In this document: positions 57,953 through 64,000 of the stretch, piece by piece
How positions within the stretch are numbered: the first letter of the stretch is position 1
Layout of the letters: each line of letters starts with the position of its first letter
NCBI RefSeq assembly: GCF_963678635.1
Contig: NC_087066.1
Location: 54,204,312 to 54,268,311 of the forward strand
Source of the DNA: Symsagittifera roscoffensis
Lineage: Eukaryota > Xenacoelomorpha > Acoela > Convolutidae
DNA length: 64,000 nucleotides
Reading direction: 5' to 3'
The notes under the pieces: generated by a model
Databases searched by the model: none
Told to the model about the DNA's origin: nothing
Seen by the model: only the letters and a program-made list of their open reading frames with translations
Position numbers and translations under genes: made by a program

Positions 57953-58437
57953 TTACATATCAAAGAGCTGTTCAGCAGTTGAAGATTTTTGCAAGTTCTC
58001 AATGGAGCGCAAAGCTGGTCTTGCCTTCATCGCCGGTGGTTGTCTTGGTGGTTCGCTGACTGGAGTTCTTGGCTCAGAGAACCCCTCATCCTCTTCGATA
58101 GTAATTGGGTTCTCCACAGATCCCTCTTCCCAAGGGAAATCGTCAACTGGTTGTGCCACAAATCTAGAGTCAGGAATCTCGGGGTAGTTCATTCCCACAT
58201 GCCCAGACACTTCCTCCATCATTTGCAGGGGTTCCAAGTTGGTTCTCTGTGATGGGAACTTGCGTCATATGATGTTCGTTGAAATCTCTTCGCATCACCT
58301 CCACCATCTGCCAGACTTAGACTGGGATGTCCATTCGTGCTAGAAAAACTCCAGACACTGTTTCTCGCACTTGGATTTGTACTAATTCATGCGAAAATTC
58401 TACCGAGAACATAAGGTTGTTGTTTTGTACTGAAAAG
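57953..58437 (-). pseudogene. Minus-strand gene relic: PC4-like core plus acidic Pro-rich tail
   Basis: After a possible splice acceptor (CTATCTTTTCAG) the minus strand reads NNLMFSVEFSHELVQIQVRE, SGVFLARMDIPV, a TAG, then VWQMVEVMRRDFNEHHM; a frame change near 58230 leads to NYPEIPDSRFVAQPVDDFPW and a tail with VENPITIEEDEG and PRTPVSEPPRQPP, ending at 57953. The first part has the same strand-strand-strand-helix pattern as the cassette ORF, including an I-Q-V-R strand. PITIEEDEG resembles a SUMO-interacting motif. At least one stop and one frameshift make it non-functional as read. Role unknown; a DNA-binding replication or transcription factor is a guess. Confidence 0.45.
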
Positions 58438-58650
58438 ATAGTTTTGAGCAATAAAATGCGAGGGAAGTTGGATAAGTAAAAGATTCAGAGAAAAAACAAA
58501 ATTTAAAGTTAAGAGGGAGGTAGTTGACGGAAGTAAAGTTTTAATTAAAACATTTAGAGCTGAGATGAGGTAGCTGATGGTAGTTAAGTTGAAAATAAAA
58601 TGATTTTTAGTTAAGAGAGAGGGGTGCCTTCTTTTCGAATGTGTAGGTTC

Positions 58651-58830
58651 AACCAATCAGAATGGATTTATCTTATTTGGATTGTAGTCGTGTCCATTCG
58701 ATTTTCAGTTTCCTATTATGGAATTCTTATAGAAAGTCGTGTCCAATCGGCAACAAAGCTCCATTTTACACATTGTCGTTTCCAATCATAAAAACGTTCT
58801 TTTTTGTTCTAGTTGTCGTATCCAATCAGA
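58651..58830. promoter_or_regulatory. CCAAT-box cluster between divergent genes
   Basis: ACCAATCAGAATGG (58652), GTCCATTCGA (58692), GTGTCCAATCGG (58739), GTTTCCAATCATA (58778) and GTATCCAATCAGA (58818) recur every 40-50 bases, each preceded by TCGTGT-like words. The cluster lies upstream of the minus-strand relic at 57953-58437. Confidence 0.55.
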
Positions 58831-58943
58831 CAAAATTTACCTTTTAAGGACTTAAATCCTCCAAATAAGTATTAAGATACACAAAAGCAAACGCAAAAGT
58901 AAATGACCAAAAATTGTTTGCTGTATAAATAAAAAATATTGCC

Positions 58944-59140
58944 GATAAAAGACAGTCACAGAACGGTTTTTCAGTAGAGGTTCGGGTAAGACAGAATCCG
59001 GACATCCCATTGGGATTTTTTTTCAGCAAAGCAGCAAAAATTGTGACCTTAGTAATCAACTTGAATCGCCACTTTGTATTTTGACGTTCTCGGGTACATT
59101 GCTCCACAATATCGAGAAGAATGATAAATTTTTGGTACAA
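58944..59140 (-). pseudogene. Inverted duplicate of a polymerase-gene segment
   Basis: Its reverse complement from 58944 to about 59078 is nearly identical to 59948-60087 of the polymerase relic (shared KWRFKLITKVTIFAALLKK). It extends upstream with coding absent from the main copy (DIVEQCTRERQNTK). The two arms are separated by about 0.87 kb and could pair as a large hairpin. Confidence 0.85.
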
Positions 59141-59195
59141 TATCGATAAAAATGATTATTTTTGATCCAAAGTTATGTCTAGAAACTGCTTAGTT

Positions 59196-59262
59196 CTGAT
59201 TGGTTGAAAATTAATCTGGAAATTTCATAAAAGGATAAATACGTAGACGATAGCGTTAGTGT
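59196..59262 (+). promoter_or_regulatory. Putative polymerase-gene promoter
   Basis: CTGATTGGTTGA (59197) is the reverse complement of the CCAATCAG box of the other genes; CATAAAAGGATAAATA (59226-59241) about 20 bases on could act as a TATA element. The polymerase frame opens soon after. Confidence 0.4.
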
Positions 59263-59284
59263 AAGCACGCTTTTGTTATTGGGA

Positions 59285-62200
59285 TAAATCATTCATTTTG
59301 TTTGCCAGTGAGAAACTGATAATTGAATTTTACTTGAAGTTTTACATTTCGTTACTTCCTGCCCCTAACCGAAACGAGAAAGTGAAGTGTGTAGACTGTG
59401 GAATTATGTATGATTGCCAGAATGCAGCTCGAAACCGGAAAAATTGTTCTTAAGGAAACATTCCGTGTCCTGATTGTAAGTATTTTACTTACTATAAACA
59501 AGACATAAACTATCATATGGTCAAGAAGCATGCTCAACCAAGTTCGAAGCAGTCGGCGGTTTGCCCTTCTTGTGAGCAAGAGTTCCCAAGTTACTACTCT
59601 CTCCAACAACATCGGATTAGGAACCTGGAGCGAAACAACGGAATCCCAGTGATACGGTGGCCGACTTGAACAAGATTGTGGTGGAAGAAGGGGAAGATGG
59701 TGATAAACTGAAGGAGGAACTTAGTGCTTGTCAACTTTTTCTGGTAGATACGGAGATGGAAAATGGGAGACACAAGGTATTTATTTTCCAAATGTCCAAT
59801 TAGATACTAAAATAATCAACGAGAAACTTGAAGAAGTCTTCAACAAGCTCGGTTCTGCTGCTAAAATCATTATTGCTCTGGGAGACTTGTAAATATTGAT
59901 ATTTCTACGCCCATGAAAACAAAACTTCATGAAAACGCCCATGAAATCAAAATACAAAGTGGCGATTCAAGTTGATTACTAAGGTCACAATTTTTGCTGC
60001 TTTGCTGAAAAAAATCCCAATGGGATGTCCGGACTCTGTCTTACCCGAACCTCTACTGAAAAACCGTTCTATGACTGTCTTTTATCTAACAAAGACAAGG
60101 AACCATACAAAGATCATTTGTGATTTTTCCGCGCTTTTTAACGGACATAATGATCTCGACCCTCACACTTCTAGATACTTTACAGACTTTATATCAAAAT
60201 CTGGTTATGATGCTAAAAATTTTCGTGGAGTTTCTGTAGAAGACTTAGCTGTTGTCGACGAAATTGTGCAAAGAAACATCTTGATATACGATTTTGATAT
60301 ACAACAAGTAGAATATGTAGGAGAACTAGCTCGACGAAGTATTGGAATATTTGATAAAACAGTCAAATTACTTAGATTTAACAATCAGAACATTCATACA
60401 AATAATATTGATTCTTTCCTCAAATGCTTCCGGTGTTCTAGTTGTGATATTTTTATCAAAAGATCTGAGTTTCTCAACAAATATCTTCTGAGATGCAAGA
60501 ATTGAGTAAAATATATTTACCCAAAAAACGTGTATGAGCTTCAATAAACCTTGTTTGAAAATCTAGAAGGATTCAATCTTCCAGTTTCTGAAGATAACAA
60601 ACTTTTTAATAATCTAACGATTTTCGATTTTGAATCTATTTGTGTTCCTACAGAGGAATTAAAAGACAAACAAACTACAACTTGGATTGGAAAACATGTT
60701 CCAATTTCAGTCTTTATATCATCGAATCTGATTGATGAACCCATCTTTTTGTACAACAAGGATCAGCAGAATTTGATAATTGACTTTGTAACCAACCTCG
60801 AGCTGTTGGCTGAACAAAGTAAGCTAGAGATGAGAAAAAAAACACCAAAAAGTTGAAGTAGCTGTCAATGAAAGAATGAAAAAGATCTTTGATCAGCTGA
60901 ACGAACGAGGTAAGATTTATTCAAGTAACTATTTTGAGTACGAAGATGAATGCATTGAAGACTCGGAAGAAGCTGATATGTCAACACAATTCTTGCGATT
61001 TCAGAAAAATCAACTCATTGATTTGAAACAATATCTGGGGAGATATGTAAAGACTTTGCCTGTTTTTGGATTTAAATGCGGTAGATATGATTTGAAATTT
61101 ATCAACTGCTACTTAATCCATTATTTGATTCGCGATAAGAACAAGAAACATCAGTCATCAAAAAGCCAACAATTTCATTTCCTTCAAGTTTGGAGCTGTA
61201 CAATTTCTCGACATAATGAAGTTTCTGAGTGGGGCAACTACTCTAGACTCCTTTCTCAAAGCCTATAAAGCTAGCGAAATGAAAGGAATTTTTCCCTATG
61301 AGTGGTTTGATAACCTAGACAAACTTGATTTTTACAAAATGCCACCGTATGAAGCTTTTTTCAGTAAGCTTAGAAACAATAATCTTCTAGCCAAAGACTT
61401 CGTCGATTATGAGAAGCTGAGAAAAAGTGGGCTGAACAAACAACAAACATTGAAAAAGCATCAAATCAAGACTGTGCCTCCATCTGGTTTGGTTAATTAC
61501 AATTACTTACAAGAGACTTGGAATAAAAACGGAATGACACTGTTCAAAGACTTTTTGAAGTGGTACAACAACAAGGATGTATTTCCAACCCTAGAAGTAA
61601 TACAAAAAATGATTCATTTTATCATAACAAGGGGATAGATATGTTAAAACTTGGATGTACTCTTCCAAATCTAGCAAACAAATGTCCAAACAAATCTAGC
61701 AACTACAAATTTTATCCATTTTGCGAAAGTGATAAAGACTTGTGTGAAAAAAATATAGAAGAAATGACCGGTGGACCTTCCATTGTGTTGACTCGAAAAG
61801 CTGTAGTTGATGTAACTTTCATCAAAAATTCGTCAATTGTTTGTAAATCAATTGTTGGAATTGATGCAAGTCCGCTCTACCCATTCTCAATGTGTGAAGA
61901 TCTGCCAACACGACTGAACACGAGATGGGAGTTTGACACTGATATGCAGAAAATCAAGGCTAGACATAATCGATCTCGCAACTTTGAGAATATGGTCACG
62001 TCTTTTCCAGGAACAAAGACCAGAATGTAAAATCGAGAGCTTTTTTTTATATCAGGAAAACCGAAAAAAATCGACTGTTTTAATGTGGACGGTTATTGTG
62101 ATCACTGTAAGACAGAGTTCGAACCAATGGGATGTTACTACCACTTCTGTTCTTGTCAAGAAGCTCATTCCTCCTTAACAGATCAGGATATTGAGCGAGG

Positions 62201-63536
62201 AAACAAGAAGAGAGAGATGGATGATATGAGACGGGAATACATAAAAGAGAAATGATACAAAGTTGAAGAAATATGGGAGTGTGACTGGTGGGAAAATTTC
62301 AAAACTAATGACAAGATCAAAAATCAGGTCTGAACCCACTTTCCCTATAAAAGACCTCTTTCTACAGACTCCTTTCTAGCAAAAATAAAAGATGGATCTC
62401 TTTTTGGCTACGTTCAGTGCGACTTAGTTGTTCCCGATGAACTGAAATTAAAATTTGCGAATTTTCCTCCAATTTTCAAAATACCCAGGTTGGAAGAAAC
62501 GATATCGGAGAATACATGAAGAATTATGCAATTGAAAACAAAACGCTAAAACATCCTCAAAGAATGCTAGTTTCAAGCTGGAAAATGGAACAGTAATAAC
62601 TCCTCTATCAACTTTTATTTGGAACTTGGCTTGCAGTGCACCAAAATTAATCGTTTTGTTCAGTATAATCCACGGAAACGTTTCAATAGTTTCGTTCAGT
62701 CAGTGGTTGATGCTAGAAGAGAAGGAGATGAAAACCCTTTGTCAGGAGTTGTAGCGGAAACTATGAAGCTTTCAGGTAATTCTTCCTATGAATATCAGAT
62801 CATGGATAGATGCAGGCATACAATTACGAAGTATCTGAACGATGAAAAAACTCATAAAGCGTTCAGTGAGCCATTGTTCAAAAGGGAATACAGGTGCAAA
62901 AAACTTTTATGAGGTGGAGTTGTTGAAATCAACCATTGAGGACCGAGAACCCATCATTGTTGGCTTTTTCATACTGCAGTATGCGAAACTGAGAATGTTG
63001 GAACTCTACTATAACTTCTTTGACAAATTCTGTGATGTAAATATATTGGAAGAAATGGAGATGGATACCGGTTCACTTTGCTTGGCACTTGCTGAAGAAA
63101 ACTTATATGACTGTATCCAACCAGAAAAAAGAGATATTTGGAAAAAATTAGGGAAAATGATTGTAAAGACTCTTTCAAGGCAGATGCAAAATCTAATTTT
63201 TTCCCTCGAACGTGTTGCAGTATCCATAAAAAGCATGATAAGCCGGAGCCGGGACTGTTCTAAGAGGAATTTAGAAGTACAGAAATGTTATGTTTATGTA
63301 GCAAAACTTATTGCTGCTACGATAACAAGTCTGATCAATTCAAATTTAGCAGCAAAGGATTAAACAAAAGAGTTCTAGAATAATCTGCAGACGGACCCAT
63401 GTCAAAGTACAAGAGAGTGCTCGATGAAGCAATCAACCTAACATCTACAAATAGAGGATTCAGAACTGTAAACCATATGGTGGCCACATATGAGCAAACA
63501 AAGAGAGGACCTAGTTATTTTTATCCAAAATGACAA
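59285..63536 (+). pseudogene. polB: Polinton-type family B DNA polymerase relic
   Basis: Segments in order, across many frames: two C2H2 fingers (CPDCKYFTYYKQDINYHMVKKH at 59466 onward, split by an in-frame TAA at about 59448, and CPSCEQEFPSYYSLQQH), a 177-residue piece at 59972-60505, LFNNLTIFDFES near 60605 (3'-5' exonuclease Exo I, D-F-E), FGFKCGRYDLKFI near 61065 (Exo II; the usual Asn is Lys), IVGIDASPLYPFSM at 61854 (polymerase motif A), a Cys-rich insert (DHCKTEFEPMGCYYHFCSC) near 62100, KLSGNSSYEYQ at 62766 (motif B; Gly after Tyr is Glu) and EMDTGSLCLAL at 63058 (motif C; the second Asp of DTD is Gly). In-frame stops at 60503, about 60544 and 62028, plus repeated frame changes, make it dead. 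Family members copy their element by protein-primed synthesis. Confidence 0.88.
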
Positions 63537-63723
63537 ATTCAAGATGATGGAATTCATACAAAACCAATGAACTTATAAGGACTTATTGGAGATGGATGCA
63601 ATATATTAAATTTTTGCTCAGTGCAAAATTTTATTAGTGTTTTATTTTAAAATTGCGGTAAATTTCAAATACGATGCAGTGATTTATATACTTTCTTTGT
63701 AATTTATTTTTTTTCTCAAAAAT
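63537..63723. other. 3' non-coding of the polymerase gene
   Basis: AT-rich stretch between the polymerase relic and the right terminal repeat; no gene seen. Confidence 0.6.
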
Positions 63724-64000
63724 TTGACTTTTTTTGAAGTTTCAGTAGGTTTCAGAATAGATTCAGATAGATAGAAAGTAAAAGTATCTCATAAATTGTT
63801 ATTAGATCAACCTATAACAAATCTTATCGTGTTCTGGAAATCGTGTTCACAAAAACTCTTACCATTGACTTACCATGTACCAAAAAACTAAATACATAAT
63901 CGTAATTCCACAACCTACACGTATTTAACAAGTTTTAGTTAACAATTGGATAACGCGCGCCAAAATTTTTGCAAAAAAACTAGACATTTACACACAAAAC
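63724..64000 (-). repeat. Right terminal inverted repeat (truncated by window edge)
   Basis: Reverse complement of 46581-46840, from TTGACTTTTTTTGAAG to CATTTACACACAAAAC. CTAATAACAATTTA-type, GTGTAGGTTGTGGAATTA and GCGCGC words are conserved between both ends. The outer tip lies beyond base 64000. Confidence 0.85.

Larger units (their letters stand above)
46545..64000. mobile_element. Polinton/Maverick-like element, non-autonomous, right tip outside window
   Basis: Boundaries come from long terminal inverted repeats (46581-46840 and 63724-64000). Polintons are 15-20 kb DNA transposons with such repeats, a protein-primed family B DNA polymerase, a retroviral-type integrase, a packaging ATPase, a cysteine protease and capsid genes. 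Here only the polymerase relic is recognisable, with a minus-strand accessory gene relic and a fourfold array of an accessory cassette. No integrase, ATPase, protease or capsid frame was seen. It is therefore a decayed or deletion derivative whose terminal repeats may have been mobilised in trans. The exact left tip is uncertain by about 150 bases. Confidence 0.75.

Noticed and set aside
1-64000. CRISPR array, bacterial operon or ribosome-binding-site features
   Set aside because: No regularly spaced direct repeats with unique spacers; composition, introns-like junctions and transposon types indicate a eukaryotic genome.

Overview
The window looks like nuclear DNA of an invertebrate animal: strongly AT-rich, with a 200-base assembly gap, almost no recognisable host genes, and a dense overlay of degraded transposable elements. 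The taxon cannot be fixed from the sequence. Evidence for a metazoan source is the combination of a Ty3/gypsy-like pol relic, a FLYWCH-plus-MULE transposase relic, a tRNA-derived SINE, several foldback/MITE families and a Polinton/Maverick-like element.

Left part (1-21,000): the 3' end of an LTR-retrotransposon pol gene (1-1665) and its presumptive 3' LTR run directly into a 3.4-kb composite repeat (2008-5451), which a second copy repeats at 17604-20996. Each composite holds four diverged versions of a shorter unit of roughly 0.4-0.55 kb; solo copies occur at 7975, 9139 and 38529 and inverted fragments near 26.1-26.4 and 28.1-28.7 kb. The unit can fold into hairpins at both ends and in the middle, and one stem shows a compensatory base change. 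Foldback elements, short minisatellites and small dispersed repeats fill the spaces.

Middle part (21,000-46,500): an island packed with ACCTTAA/TTAAGGT motifs, C- or G-rich arrays next to ATTATAATGGATT palindromes, three foldback MITE families, two SINE copies, a broken FLYWCH/MULE transposase (36030-37320), a degenerate GGAATCC satellite and a few possible isolated host exons.

Right part (46,545-64,000 and beyond the edge): a Polinton-like element of at least 17.4 kb. Its left terminal inverted repeat (46581-46840) matches the reverse complement of the last 277 bases of the window. Inside are a fourfold tandem array of a roughly 2-kb two-gene cassette on the minus strand (49255-55822), a minus-strand gene relic (57953-58437) and a protein-primed-type family B DNA polymerase relic on the plus strand (about 59285-63536) that has lost key catalytic residues. 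The repeated cassette gene and the 57.9-58.4 kb relic both have a strand-strand-strand-helix pattern like the PC4 single-stranded-DNA-binding fold (inference). Their upstream regions and that of the polymerase share CCAATCAG boxes, suggesting a common promoter design. No integrase, packaging ATPase, protease or capsid gene was seen, so this copy looks like a non-autonomous derivative in which an accessory cassette was amplified.
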